Source: Planctomycetota bacterium (GTDB lineage Bacteria > Planctomycetota > JAPUJT01). From it: a stretch of 42,461 nt of DNA. How positions within the stretch are numbered: position 1 is the stretch's first letter; every line of letters begins with the position of its first letter. This document shows, piece by piece, positions 25,578-34,509 of the stretch. The stretch is from NCBI GenBank assembly GCA_027296055.1, contig JAPUJT010000030.1, positions 1 through 42,461 on the forward strand. The letters are read 5' to 3'. The notes under the pieces were generated by a model. It saw only the letters and a list, made by a program, of their open reading frames with translations, searched no databases and had not been told where the DNA came from. Made by a program: the position numbers and the translations under genes.

Positions 25578-26419
25578 GCCTTCAGAAGAGAACCCCGCGT
25601 TGCACCTTCTCTCTGATCATCGCTCTCCTTGTGAGCCTCGGTTGCGCTTCGAGTCCATCAAACGGGAAGGCGGGCGAGAAGGCCGTCTCTCACTTTGCCG
25701 TCCCACCACTCTTTCATTACGCCCATTGGAAAGAGGATGGGCACTTTCTCTATCTCATGCCCCTTCTCGCTCTCGACTTCCGGGGCACCGATTCTGACGC
25801 CTCTCGATTCTCTCCGTGGGTCATTTTTCCGCCCCTCCTTTACCTTGATCACGAGCGCGGCGTGAACCGCCGGACCCACGTCCTGTTCCCTTTCGGGTAC
25901 ACCCGCCGGCGATCCGCGAACGAGGAGACGGAGACGGCGCTCTTTCCCCTGTGGCACTCTCACAAGCATCGGAAGTGGATGCGGCTCGGTAAGGACGAGT
26001 TCCGCGAGATACCGTCACGGGAGTGGGGCTTATTCCCGCTCTTCCGGGTGGAGGAAGAGAACGGTCTGATCGAATCGCTCACCATCTGGCCGCTGCTAAG
26101 CCGCTACCAGCGGGTGGGACGCAAGAGATACTTTCGGCTCTTCTTCCTGATCCCGATCCCCCTCGGAGAGGAGAGTCTCGAGGACGCGATCCGGAGCGAC
26201 GTCCCGGCCATCCGTTGGGACGCCGCGGACGAGATCGGGCGAACCCGGGACCGATCGCACATCCCGCTCCTCCTCGAGGCGATGCTCTCGGCGGATCGCG
26301 TGCTGCGCTATCGCGCCATACAGGCTCTCGAGAAGCTCACGCTCCGGAAGATTCGCTACGACCCGGATGGATCCGTGGAGGAGCGTGAAGCCCAGGTTGC
26401 CAGGCTCCGAGGTTCGTGA
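25574..26419 (+). CDS. Lipoprotein with C-terminal HEAT-like segment
   Basis: 281 residues from TTG 25574, overlapping the rtcB stop (TTGA). Lipobox VSLGC with Cys24. The middle is rich in aromatic repeats of the type FPLLYLDHERG, FPLWHSHKHRKW and FPLFRVEEENG, reminiscent of secreted beta-strand arrays, about 30 residues each. The C-terminal ~70 residues (AIRWDAADEIG, LLLEAMLSADRVLRYRAIQAL) look like two HEAT repeats. Function unknown; its coupling to rtcB is positional only. Confidence 0.75.
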   Translation: MSLQKRTPRCTFSLIIALLVSLGCASSPSNGKAGEKAVSHFAVPPLFHYAHWKEDGHFLYLMPLLALDFRGTDSDASRFSPWVIFPPLLYLDHERGVNRRTHVLFPFGYTRRRSANEETETALFPLWHSHKHRKWMRLGKDEFREIPSREWGLFPLFRVEEENGLIESLTIWPLLSRYQRVGRKRYFRLFFLIPIPLGEESLEDAIRSDVPAIRWDAADEIGRTRDRSHIPLLLEAMLSADRVLRYRAIQALEKLTLRKIRYDPDGSVEEREAQVARLRGS

Positions 26420-26455
26420 CGCACATCGAACCATGCGTCACTGATCTGATTTTTT
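26416..26455 (+). terminator. Terminator of the archease-rtcB-lipoprotein unit
   Basis: Perfect 8-bp stem GTGACGCA / TGCGTCAC (26416-26423 with 26434-26441), 10-base loop, then TGATCTGA and six T. The T-run is 8 bp from the stem, so efficiency is uncertain. It overlaps the end of lpxD. Confidence 0.6.
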
Positions 26456-27451
26456 GAGGAGTTCGACCAGCTTCTTGCGGAGCCAGGGGAGCTTGCGGAG
26501 GCTGGCCTGGACCCTTTTCTCTTCTGCGAGGTGCTTCGCGGGGGACCCCCAGAATCGCGCCCCGGCTGGCACGCTCCGATAGACACGGGAGCCGCCGCCG
26601 ATCCGGGCTCGGTCGCCGATCGTGATGTTGTTGGTCACGCCGACGTCCTCTCCCAGGACCACCCGGCGTCCGAGGATCGTGGAGCCACCGACCTTGGCGT
26701 AGGCGACTAGAATGCACCGCTCGCCGATCACCGCGTTGTGTCCGATGTGGCAGTGATTGTCCATCTTGACTCCGCGCTGGATCCAGGTCGCGTCGAGGGC
26801 CGCCCGGTCGATGGTGCAGCAGGCGCCGATCTCGACATCATCATCGATCCGGACGGTGCCCACCTGGGGGATCTTGATGTTTTCCTCCTCCCCGTCCCAG
26901 AGGAAGCCGAATCCGTCGGCACCGATCACGGTGCACCCATGGATGATCACGCGATCCCCGATCCGGACCTGCTCCCGGATCGAGACGTTGGAGTAGATGA
27001 CACACTCATCCCCGATGCGACTCCCCAGGCCTATTGTCGTGTTCGGGTAGATGATGGTTCCCGCACCGATCGCCGCGCCCGCTGAGATCACGACGTGGGC
27101 GCCGAGGCCCACACCGGGGCCCAGTTTCACCCCCTCCTCGACCACCGCGGTGCGGTGGACACCCTCGATAACGAGCTTCTTTTCCTCCGCCACTCTCTGG
27201 AGAAACCGGATGAAGGCCTCGTAGGGATTCTCGGTTACGATCTGTGGTTTTGGGAGGTCGATTTTCTCGGGCGTGACGAGCGCCGAGGCGGATGTGAGGT
27301 GAGCTTCCGGATAGTACTTGAAGTCCTTGACGAAGGCGAGGTCTCCCTCGCGGGCATGTCGGAGTCCCCCCACTCCGGTGATTCGCGTGTCGCCGTCCCC
27401 GTGCAGGACCCCGCCGATGATCTCGCGGACCTCCCGCAAAAACAGTTCCAT
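26438..27451 (-). CDS. lpxD: UDP-3-O-acylglucosamine N-acyltransferase LpxD
   Basis: 337 residues from ATG 27451, with GGAG about eight bases upstream; the frame is open further but lacks homology there. The N-terminal uridine-binding domain (GGLRHAREGDLAFV) is followed by the left-handed beta-helix of hexapeptide repeats and a C-terminal helix. The catalytic His is in IGHNAVIG (residue 238, close to His239 of the E. coli enzyme). It adds the N-linked 3-hydroxyacyl chain in lipid A synthesis, so the organism makes lipid A and has an outer membrane. It follows the barrel-fusion gene by 97 bp, echoing the bamA-lpxD order of other diderms. Confidence 0.96.
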   Translation of the reverse strand: MELFLREVREIIGGVLHGDGDTRITGVGGLRHAREGDLAFVKDFKYYPEAHLTSASALVTPEKIDLPKPQIVTENPYEAFIRFLQRVAEEKKLVIEGVHRTAVVEEGVKLGPGVGLGAHVVISAGAAIGAGTIIYPNTTIGLGSRIGDECVIYSNVSIREQVRIGDRVIIHGCTVIGADGFGFLWDGEEENIKIPQVGTVRIDDDVEIGACCTIDRAALDATWIQRGVKMDNHCHIGHNAVIGERCILVAYAKVGGSTILGRRVVLGEDVGVTNNITIGDRARIGGGSRVYRSVPAGARFWGSPAKHLAEEKRVQASLRKLPWLRKKLVELLKKSDQ

Positions 27452-27548
27452 TCGGTGCTCTCCTTTGTCTTCTGAGGGTACCAAGGCCCGCTGGGGGGAC
27501 CAAGGGAATTCTTTATCCAGGGCCTGGATCCGGCCAGGGGGAGGATCG

Positions 27549-30206
27549 CTAGAACGACTGCCCGGCGCCCAGGTAGAAGAGGAACGTATCCGCATCGTAG
27601 TCATCGATTCGCTTTCCCACGTCGAAGCGCCAGACGGTCGGGTTGATACCGAACAGGTCTATGTGGAATCGCACGCCCATCCCGGCGCCGATGAGAGTGT
27701 CCTCTCCCCGGAAGAGCTCGTTCGTGCGGTCGGAGACATTCCCCGCCTCCAGGAAGGCGGCGATCTGCACGCGCCGCAGCCATCCGAGAGTCAAGATGTG
27801 CAGCCTCAAGTGGTCGAGCAAGACGAACCGGTATTCCGCCTTCGCGATCCATTGATAAAGTCCGAGGAACTCGCCGGATCGGATCCCCCGGACACCCGAG
27901 AAACCGCCGACGTCGTAAAGGAGCTGCGTGGGGGCTCCCTCCCGCTGAATCGCGCCCAGTATCCCCCTCAGGGCCAAGATGTGCCGATCTCGCTTCAGGG
28001 GAACCACCACCTCACCGGCCGCAGCTGCCTTCCAGTAACGGAAATCCGAGCCGAGCACCTTCTCGGCGTATTCGGCCCCGATCCCGAACGAAACACCCGA
28101 GAGCGGGTTCCGCGAGGACTGAAAGGTGGAGATGCGGTAGGAGACATGGAGAGGAGTCACCTGCCCCTCGTCGTTGAGGCGGCCGCTGCTCCGGCTCGCG
28201 AAATCGGGATCCAGCTCGGTGACGGAGAGCGCGAGTCCCGCGGATTGGCGATACCGGGTAGGATCGATCGACTCGCCGAACGAGCGCTGATAACCGACCA
28301 TCCCCCCGTCCTGCTCTTCGGCGCTGAAGAGAGTAAGGAAGTATCGGTTCCGATAGTCGTTGTTCAGGACGATCGTGCTCCCGATCGATGCTTCATGGTC
28401 TCGCCCGTTCAGATCTATTCTCACACGGAAGCGATTCACAAGGAACTTGAAGCTGGGCGGCGACTGGTTATCGACCCGTGTCGTCTCCCGGAGTCTCTTC
28501 CGCGGATCGATGCGACTGGACCAGGTCGGCACTTCGCTCTCGATCCGCACCGTCCCTCTGGTTCCCTCCCCATCCCACCGGCCCCTCCAGGCCCGACCGA
28601 AAAAGGTTCGAACCTCGACCTCGACAGGCTCCCGGATGGGGGGCCCCTCCCGCTTCACGACCACCTCCGTCACGTAGGCGCCATTCTCCCCCCGCGACCG
28701 TCTGGTCTCGACCAAGGAATAGTTGATCCCCGGGATCGGCCGCTTCCATTGTTCGAAGAACCAATCCAGATCTCCTTCGAACTTCTCGGCGGCCAACCGG
28801 CGGGCGGTGCCCTTCCCCGCGATCGCCCCGCGGAATATCTCGAGCGGGGCTTCGCTTCCGAGCAGGTCGCGTAACTTTTCCGCGATGATGCGACCCGGGA
28901 GTGACGTCGTGTTGAAGCGGCTGATATCTTCACGAAGGGCATCCGTCTCGTAGAACCCGCCGTAGAAGGCCTGGACGAACGGAAAACGCGGCGCCTGAAT
29001 CAGGCGATCGATCGAAGTGAAGACCCCGAACGGGGTCAGGATGCCCAGGATGGTGTTCGGTCCCTGGAGGACCTCGTCGTAGAAGGGCTTCGCACAGACC
29101 CAGGCGGCCGCTTCGGATGCCCACCCGAGGTCCGCCGGATCTTCATGCGATCGCATCACCCGGGCGAATACCTGAGCGTAGGCCCCCTCCACGATGGGCC
29201 CGAGGTGGAACTTCTTCCCCAGAAAGAGGACTTCCAGCAGGCGGTCCGAGACGAGGGTCATGTCTTCCCCGGGGATCGTGAGATCGCGACGGAGGTGCGC
29301 CTCGGCGAGATCGATCCGTGCCCGGGGCACCTCTACCCCGAGATCCGAGAGAAAGGCGATCGCCTCGTGAAGAACGCTGAGGAGCAACTCGGCATCCGAC
29401 TTGCGCGCTGACAGCCGGTAGAAGGTGATCTTCTCCCGAGAACAGCTATGCCGGTAGATGTGGACCTCGGGAGATACGAGCAGCGTGAGGTGGGAGCCCA
29501 CGACATCCACCTCGAGGGGCCGCTTGGAACGAGGAGGGACGAGGAAGTGCCGTCCGTTCAGGATTACGTTACCTCCCGCGGGAATCCGGAGGCGCAGGGA
29601 GAAGGTCGACGAGGGAGGTGGGGAGCGAATCCCCCAGACACCGCTTTCATCCAGCGTCGGAAGGTACGGATGCCATCCTCCGTTAAGGCAGACGTCTCCG
29701 GAAAACTCTCCGAAGGATCCGAATTTCCTGGGGATCTTCAGCGTGTATCGCACCAGGACTTCGACGGCGCCACTCGCCGCGAGCGGGTCAGAGAGATCCA
29801 CACGGAGAAGGCTCCGGGGAGGCATCTCCCGCAGATAGGGGAATCGAAACTCGGCTCGCCGTCCGGCGACGAGCACCTCCAGGACGCGCATCTCCCCCAG
29901 GCTCACGCCGTAGGGATAGACCCTCTCGAAGATCTCATCCGTAAGATGCGGATCGACGCGCGAATACTGGTTGGGATAGGTAAAGAGATAGAACGAGTCC
30001 AGGGGAGTGGCGCCCGGGTTGCTCAGTGTGAACCGCGTTGTCCCTTCGAGGCGACGGGCACGGGTGTCGATCGCGACATCGATCTCGTAACGGGGTCCCG
30101 CGCCTTCGGCGAGGGCAGGAACGGACAGGGCCAGCCATGCCCCGACGATACCCGCACCGAGCGCTTTCATACTTTCGGGGGGGTGACATTTTCCTGATGC
30201 TGGCAC
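27549..30206 (-). CDS. M1-peptidase-like domain fused to BamA/surface-antigen beta-barrel
   Basis: 885 residues from GTG 30206 (GAGGGGGGAA upstream); ATG 30170 is the alternative and fits a shorter signal peptide (MKALGAGIVGAWLALSVPALA). Residues ~40-250 resemble the N-terminal saddle domain of M1 aminopeptidases. The following helical region aligns with the zinc-site helix, but HExxH is replaced by VEGAY (339-343), while the downstream Glu in WASEAAAWV is kept, so the peptidase is probably inactive. From ~585 to the end is an outer-membrane barrel with the BamA/D15 signature GGFSGVRGIRSGEF near 772 and a C-terminal Phe. It appears to be an outer-membrane protein with a periplasmic substrate-binding domain in place of POTRA domains. 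It lies between serA and lpxD. Confidence 0.85.
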   Translation of the reverse strand: MPASGKCHPPESMKALGAGIVGAWLALSVPALAEGAGPRYEIDVAIDTRARRLEGTTRFTLSNPGATPLDSFYLFTYPNQYSRVDPHLTDEIFERVYPYGVSLGEMRVLEVLVAGRRAEFRFPYLREMPPRSLLRVDLSDPLAASGAVEVLVRYTLKIPRKFGSFGEFSGDVCLNGGWHPYLPTLDESGVWGIRSPPPSSTFSLRLRIPAGGNVILNGRHFLVPPRSKRPLEVDVVGSHLTLLVSPEVHIYRHSCSREKITFYRLSARKSDAELLLSVLHEAIAFLSDLGVEVPRARIDLAEAHLRRDLTIPGEDMTLVSDRLLEVLFLGKKFHLGPIVEGAYAQVFARVMRSHEDPADLGWASEAAAWVCAKPFYDEVLQGPNTILGILTPFGVFTSIDRLIQAPRFPFVQAFYGGFYETDALREDISRFNTTSLPGRIIAEKLRDLLGSEAPLEIFRGAIAGKGTARRLAAEKFEGDLDWFFEQWKRPIPGINYSLVETRRSRGENGAYVTEVVVKREGPPIREPVEVEVRTFFGRAWRGRWDGEGTRGTVRIESEVPTWSSRIDPRKRLRETTRVDNQSPPSFKFLVNRFRVRIDLNGRDHEASIGSTIVLNNDYRNRYFLTLFSAEEQDGGMVGYQRSFGESIDPTRYRQSAGLALSVTELDPDFASRSSGRLNDEGQVTPLHVSYRISTFQSSRNPLSGVSFGIGAEYAEKVLGSDFRYWKAAAAGEVVVPLKRDRHILALRGILGAIQREGAPTQLLYDVGGFSGVRGIRSGEFLGLYQWIAKAEYRFVLLDHLRLHILTLGWLRRVQIAAFLEAGNVSDRTNELFRGEDTLIGAGMGVRFHIDLFGINPTVWRFDVGKRIDDYDADTFLFYLGAGQSF

Positions 30207-30265
30207 TTCCCCCCTCGGCGGTGAGTCGTGGATGTGTCTGACGGCGCCAAACGTCGGTCCATCAT

Positions 30266-31876
30266 CTAAACCTGCACCTGCCTTACCCAGAGGACCCCGT
30301 CGAGACCCTTCAAACCGTCCAGCACGTCCGGTGGAGCCGCCGAATCGATGTTGAAGATGGACACGGCGCGTCCACCCGACTCGTCCCGCCCGAGCGAGAG
30401 GTTAGCGATGTTCACCCCGCCGTCTCCGATGATGCTCCCCATGCGCCCGATCATCCCCGCGGCGTCACGACTGGCCATGAGGAGCATCCATCCTTCCGGC
30501 CTTGCTTCGATGTCGAATCCATCGAAGCCGACGATTCGCCCGCTCTCGTCCCCGAAGAGAGAGCCGGAGAGCACGTGCTCGCCTTCCTTGCCTGCCACGC
30601 GGGTATCGATCAGGAACGAGTACCCCCGGGATCTTGGCCCGGTCGACTGGGTGACCCGCACTCCCTTCTCGTGTGCGATGTGTCGAGCGTTAACGAGGTT
30701 CACCGGGGCGTCGAGGGAATGTTCGAAAAATCCCTGGAGGAACGACAGCGCGAGGATCTCCTGGACGGAGGCATCCAGAGCCTCGCCGAGGAACGAGATC
30801 GCGATCTGGTCGAGTCCCTCTCCCATGACCTGACCTTGAACGCTGCCGAGCCGTTTGGCGAGATCCCGAAGGGGCGCCGACTCCGACAGGAGTCGCGCGT
30901 CGAGGTCCACCGTGTTCACCGCCCCTCGGATCACCTGGCGGGTGAAGTAGTCCAGTAGCTGGCGAGCGGCCGCCTCTCCCACGTTGTCGAGCGCCTCGAC
31001 CGTGGAGGCCCCCAGGTGGGGGGTGGCGATCACTTCCTCCCGGGCCAGCAGGGAACGGTTCCGAGGAGGCTCCGTCTCGAAGACGTCCAGCGCGGCTCCA
31101 CTCACGATCCCCTCGTCGATCGCCTCCTCCAGGGCGGCCTCATCGATCAACCCACCCCGGGCGCAATTGACGATGCGGATCCCGCGACGGCAGCGTTGCA
31201 ACTCTGCCTTCCCGAGCATGTTTCGGGTCCTCTCCGTCAGAGGGACGTGAAACGTGAGATAGTCCGCCGTCTCCAGCATCCGCTCGAAGGAGACCGGGGT
31301 CACCTTCATCTCGGCGATCACGTCCTCCGAGAGGTAGGGATCGAAGCCGACCACCTCCATCTCCAGTCCGCGCGCCCGGCTGGCCACCGCCCGACCTACC
31401 CGACCCATTCCCACAATCCCCAGGGTCTTCCCCGCCACCTCCACGCCGACGAAGCGCCCCCGGTCCCACTCCCCCGCCCGCACCGAGGCCGCCGCTCGAG
31501 GGATGTTTCTCGAAAGAGAAAGCATCAGACAGATCGTGTGCTCGGCGGCAGAAATCGTGTTGCCGCCCGGTGTGTTCATGACGACGATCCCGCGGGCCGT
31601 GGCAGAGGGCAGGTCGATGTTGTCCACGCCCGTTCCAGCGCGCACGATGACCTCGAGATCGGGAGCCGCCTCCAGGATTGACGCCGAGATCGTGGCTCCG
31701 CTCCGGACGATCAGGCCGTGGCAGGAACGGATCGCGGTCAAGAGCTCATCCGACGTGATCCCCGGATGATTCTCCACGCGGATCCGCTTTTCGCTCCGCA
31801 GCGTGTCGATGCACCCCTCGGGGATGGGGTCGGTGATCAGAATCTTCCAGGCCTGGGCTGGCGCTTCGGATGACAT
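30266..31876 (-). CDS. serA: D-3-phosphoglycerate dehydrogenase
   Basis: 536 residues, the long type with an intervening domain and a C-terminal ACT domain. Substrate-binding VRAGTGVDNID, NAD site GIVGMGRVGRAVASRA with Asp in VVGFDPY, catalytic Arg in NCARGG, Glu and His in TPHLGAST are all present. The ACT region (IGRMGSIIGDGGVNIANLSLG) binds serine for feedback control in this family. It makes phosphohydroxypyruvate, the first step of serine synthesis. ATG 31876 follows GGGGGA. Its own promoter lies at 31924-31952, and the barrel-fusion and lpxD genes may be read from it. Confidence 0.96.
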   Translation of the reverse strand: MSSEAPAQAWKILITDPIPEGCIDTLRSEKRIRVENHPGITSDELLTAIRSCHGLIVRSGATISASILEAAPDLEVIVRAGTGVDNIDLPSATARGIVVMNTPGGNTISAAEHTICLMLSLSRNIPRAAASVRAGEWDRGRFVGVEVAGKTLGIVGMGRVGRAVASRARGLEMEVVGFDPYLSEDVIAEMKVTPVSFERMLETADYLTFHVPLTERTRNMLGKAELQRCRRGIRIVNCARGGLIDEAALEEAIDEGIVSGAALDVFETEPPRNRSLLAREEVIATPHLGASTVEALDNVGEAAARQLLDYFTRQVIRGAVNTVDLDARLLSESAPLRDLAKRLGSVQGQVMGEGLDQIAISFLGEALDASVQEILALSFLQGFFEHSLDAPVNLVNARHIAHEKGVRVTQSTGPRSRGYSFLIDTRVAGKEGEHVLSGSLFGDESGRIVGFDGFDIEARPEGWMLLMASRDAAGMIGRMGSIIGDGGVNIANLSLGRDESGGRAVSIFNIDSAAPPDVLDGLKGLDGVLWVRQVQV

Positions 31877-31923
31877 CGCGAATCCCCCGTCGACATCTCC
31901 GCAGCGAAAGCGGAGACGGGCGA

Positions 31924-31952
31924 ATCGTACCGGCGTCAGGATACCTTGTCAA
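31924..31952 (-). promoter_or_regulatory. Promoter of serA
   Basis: Perfect TTGACA (31947-31952), 17-bp spacer, TACGAT (31924-31929) on the minus strand. The predicted 5' end near 31917 begins directly with a perfect 7-bp hairpin TCTCCGC/GCGGAGA (31896-31916), which would protect the transcript end. Confidence 0.75.
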
Positions 31953-31962
31953 ATCGTGGAAA

Positions 31963-33204
31963 TTACCGGGAAGGGGCCTTCCGGGGCGTTGACATATCCT
32001 TCAGGGCGCTCCTCGCATACTCGAGAAGGAGATCGAACTGACGATAGTAGGCGGGCTCGGAGACTCCCGTCGGAGTCTTGAAGAAAGAAGCAAGATGCCC
32101 GAGCAGGCCACCCTCTCCTCGCCGGGACGCCAGGTCGGTCAACCTGATCAGGTCGAGAGCCAGCGGCGCGGCCAGCATCGAATCGCATCCTTGCCAGGTG
32201 AACTGCATCGACATCTTGGTGCCGAGGAATCCCTCGAAGTGGACGAAGTCCCAGGCCGTCTTCCAGTCGTCCAGCGAAGGGACGTAATCGATCCTCACGG
32301 ACGTATGGAGTCCGTCTTCCCCCAGGATACGGCGCAGGGCGTCATCTTTGTCTCGCACCTTCGCCAGATTGTTGGGGCCGTTGGACAGCACCTCCCCATC
32401 GCGATTACCGAGGATGTTGTATCCGACCCAGGAGAGGACCTTGAGGTTACGCGCCTTGAACATCGGGGCCAGGACCGATTTGACGAGCGTCTCTCCGGTC
32501 TTTCCGTCTCGGCCCATGTGGGGCACACCACGCGCGTCGGCGACCTGGATCCGGGCCGGGATGCTGGCTCCGAGAGAAGGGGTGAAGTTTATATAAGGAT
32601 GGCCCCCCTGGATGGCTGCGTAGGCGTAGATCACGCTGGCGGGAAGCGAGGATTCCGGGTCCTCCAGCGCCTTGCGGAAGCCCTCCAGATCATCGTAAAC
32701 CTCGTTCGGCTCGACGGCCGGTTCCGTCGATGCAAGATTCAGGACGATCACCCGGCTGCATCCGTTGCGCTTCCCGAACGCCTCGATTTCCGCTCCCAGT
32801 CGTTCCGCCGCCTCGACGGGTCTGACCGGCGCCTCCGGAGCACCGGCCCATAGCTTCTGGATCGATTCTCCACAGTGCAAGGCAGTTCCTGTCCGGATCT
32901 CCTTGCTTATCTCCTCCAGCGGCGCCGCCACGGCCGATATCAAGGATTCGGGGATGGATCGGGCATTCCGCGCGATCTCCCTCGCCGATTCGAGCAGCCC
33001 CCCCTCCCGGATCTCGTGGCCTCCGAACACTAGATCGCCGACCTCGACGAGGCCGATCTCCTTCAACGGGGATGTCTCCGTGACGAGCCCCGCCGTGCCG
33101 GCGATCCCCCGGCGGATCGCCTCGCAGCCGACGACGATCGTTGTCGCGACGGATCCGAGGGCGCCAATGATCCAGACACCTGTCCTGGAATTCGTCTTGC
33201 TCAC
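31963..33204 (-). CDS. ino1: Inositol-3-phosphate synthase
   Basis: 413 residues from GTG 33204. NAD-binding start GVWIIGALGSVATTIVVG, the central VIYAYAAIQGGHPYINFTPS, and the SWVGYNILGNRDGEVL and FEGFLGTKMSMQFTWQGCDS segments are all characteristic of inositol-3-phosphate (myo-inositol-1-phosphate) synthase. It converts glucose 6-phosphate to 1L-myo-inositol 1-phosphate. It follows the toroid-protein gene by 33 bp. A seven-codon mini-frame (ATG 33226 to TGA 33203) overlaps the GTG start and might couple translation. Its product may feed inositol phospholipids or other inositol derivatives. Confidence 0.95.
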   Translation of the reverse strand: MSKTNSRTGVWIIGALGSVATTIVVGCEAIRRGIAGTAGLVTETSPLKEIGLVEVGDLVFGGHEIREGGLLESAREIARNARSIPESLISAVAAPLEEISKEIRTGTALHCGESIQKLWAGAPEAPVRPVEAAERLGAEIEAFGKRNGCSRVIVLNLASTEPAVEPNEVYDDLEGFRKALEDPESSLPASVIYAYAAIQGGHPYINFTPSLGASIPARIQVADARGVPHMGRDGKTGETLVKSVLAPMFKARNLKVLSWVGYNILGNRDGEVLSNGPNNLAKVRDKDDALRRILGEDGLHTSVRIDYVPSLDDWKTAWDFVHFEGFLGTKMSMQFTWQGCDSMLAAPLALDLIRLTDLASRRGEGGLLGHLASFFKTPTGVSEPAYYRQFDLLLEYARSALKDMSTPRKAPSR

Positions 33205-33237
33205 CTGGAACTCGCCTCGTTCATTGGTCGCCCCGCT

Positions 33238-34509
33238 TCACTGAATATTCCTCGCCGCGATCGCCAGCGCGGAGACGGCGTACGAGGTGACGAGCCCCGG
33301 GTCCGACTCCCACCACCGATCTTCCTCGTTCACCCATGAGCCATCTTCCCGCTGAAGCGAGATCAGCTTCTCGCTGAGATCTTCCGCCCAGCGATGTTCG
33401 GATCCATCCTCGCCCCGGAGCACGCCCTCCCCGTACGCGTCGAGGGCTCGAGCGAAAGCCAGGTAGTAATAATAGAGCCCCTGTTTCGCCCGCTTGGGAT
33501 CGTCACGGGTTCCGAGCCCGTAGTTGTCCTCCAGGGTATAGTGCTTCAGTATCCAACCGACGGCCGCCTTGACCCGTGGATCGTCCTTGCTCAGGTTGGC
33601 ATTGAGCAAGCTTTTGAGGCCGGCGTAGGTCATGCTCGCGTAGGAAGGGAAGCGCATCGCTCCATCCTTCGACTCGGTCGGCAGACCCATCTCCTTGCGG
33701 AGGCCGGGGTCGTACCGGAAGCCGCCGTCGTCGCCCACCGACACGCCCACCGTATAGTCGTTCGACTCGCTTCGATTCTGACATCGCTGCAAAAAGACGA
33801 TAGCCCTTTGCCAGGCGGGATCGCTCTCGGAGAGGCCCGCTTCCTTGAGGGCCTCGAGGGCGAAGTGCGTCGTCGAGAGGTTGCCGTTCGGCTTCCCTTC
33901 CTTGTAACCCCAGGCCCCGTAGTGGGGGTTCTTCTTGTCCACGTTTCCGTTCCCCTCATGAAGCTGCAGCCCCACGAGGTAGTCCCGGGCCTTCCGGATG
34001 GCCCCGCCGTGCTTATCGGGATCGACGGAGCGCAGCGCGAGGATCGCCGTGGCCGTCTTGTACGTGTTCAGACCCTGCCCCACATTGATGATCGACCCGT
34101 CTTTTTGCTGGTGGGACAAGATGAATTCTATCCCCTTCGAGAACGGGCCTTCGACGTCCTTGCGGGTCGCCTCCGGGCTCGTCGCCCACGCCAGGATCGC
34201 GAGGGCGGTGATCCCCACGTCGCCTTCCTTGGCGCCGGGAGGCATCCCTCCGAACGATCCGTCCTCGTTTTGATTCTTGGCGAGGAAGGCGAGACCCCTC
34301 GACATGGATGCTTCCGGCGAAGCCGGCGACCCGTAAAACGGGATAACGAACGATCTCGTGAGGGCGGCAATGGCCAGCTCTTCATTCCTGGCCTGATGCC
34401 TCTGGTACTGGAAGTATCCGACGACGCCCACGAGGGCCAGGATGACGAGTGTGATCCCTGGCGCCGTCTTTCCCGACATTCCCATGGAGAATTCCTGACG
34501 GCCTCTCAT
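33238..34509 (-). CDS. Membrane-anchored terpene-cyclase/prenyltransferase-like toroid protein
   Basis: 423 residues; ATG 34509 overlaps the upstream stop (ATGA). N-terminal membrane helix (about 18-34, ITLVILALVGVVGYF) then an alpha/alpha toroid made of repeats with the QW-like motif: FLAKNQNEDGSFGG, FILSHQQKDGSI, YLVGLQLHEG, FLQRCQN, LISLQREDGSWVNEEDRWWESDPG. This resembles PF13249-type prenyltransferase/squalene-oxidase repeats. There is no DxDD cyclisation motif, so it is unlikely to make hopanoids. Such genes are common in Planctomycetota near YdjY-like genes. Role unknown. Confidence 0.88.
   Translation of the reverse strand: MRGRQEFSMGMSGKTAPGITLVILALVGVVGYFQYQRHQARNEELAIAALTRSFVIPFYGSPASPEASMSRGLAFLAKNQNEDGSFGGMPPGAKEGDVGITALAILAWATSPEATRKDVEGPFSKGIEFILSHQQKDGSIINVGQGLNTYKTATAILALRSVDPDKHGGAIRKARDYLVGLQLHEGNGNVDKKNPHYGAWGYKEGKPNGNLSTTHFALEALKEAGLSESDPAWQRAIVFLQRCQNRSESNDYTVGVSVGDDGGFRYDPGLRKEMGLPTESKDGAMRFPSYASMTYAGLKSLLNANLSKDDPRVKAAVGWILKHYTLEDNYGLGTRDDPKRAKQGLYYYYLAFARALDAYGEGVLRGEDGSEHRWAEDLSEKLISLQREDGSWVNEEDRWWESDPGLVTSYAVSALAIAARNIQ

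Noticed and set aside
27452..27604. 51-codon upstream extension of LpxD
   Set aside because: Not homologous to LpxD N-termini and it overlaps the end of the barrel-fusion gene; ATG 27451 has a GGAG site.
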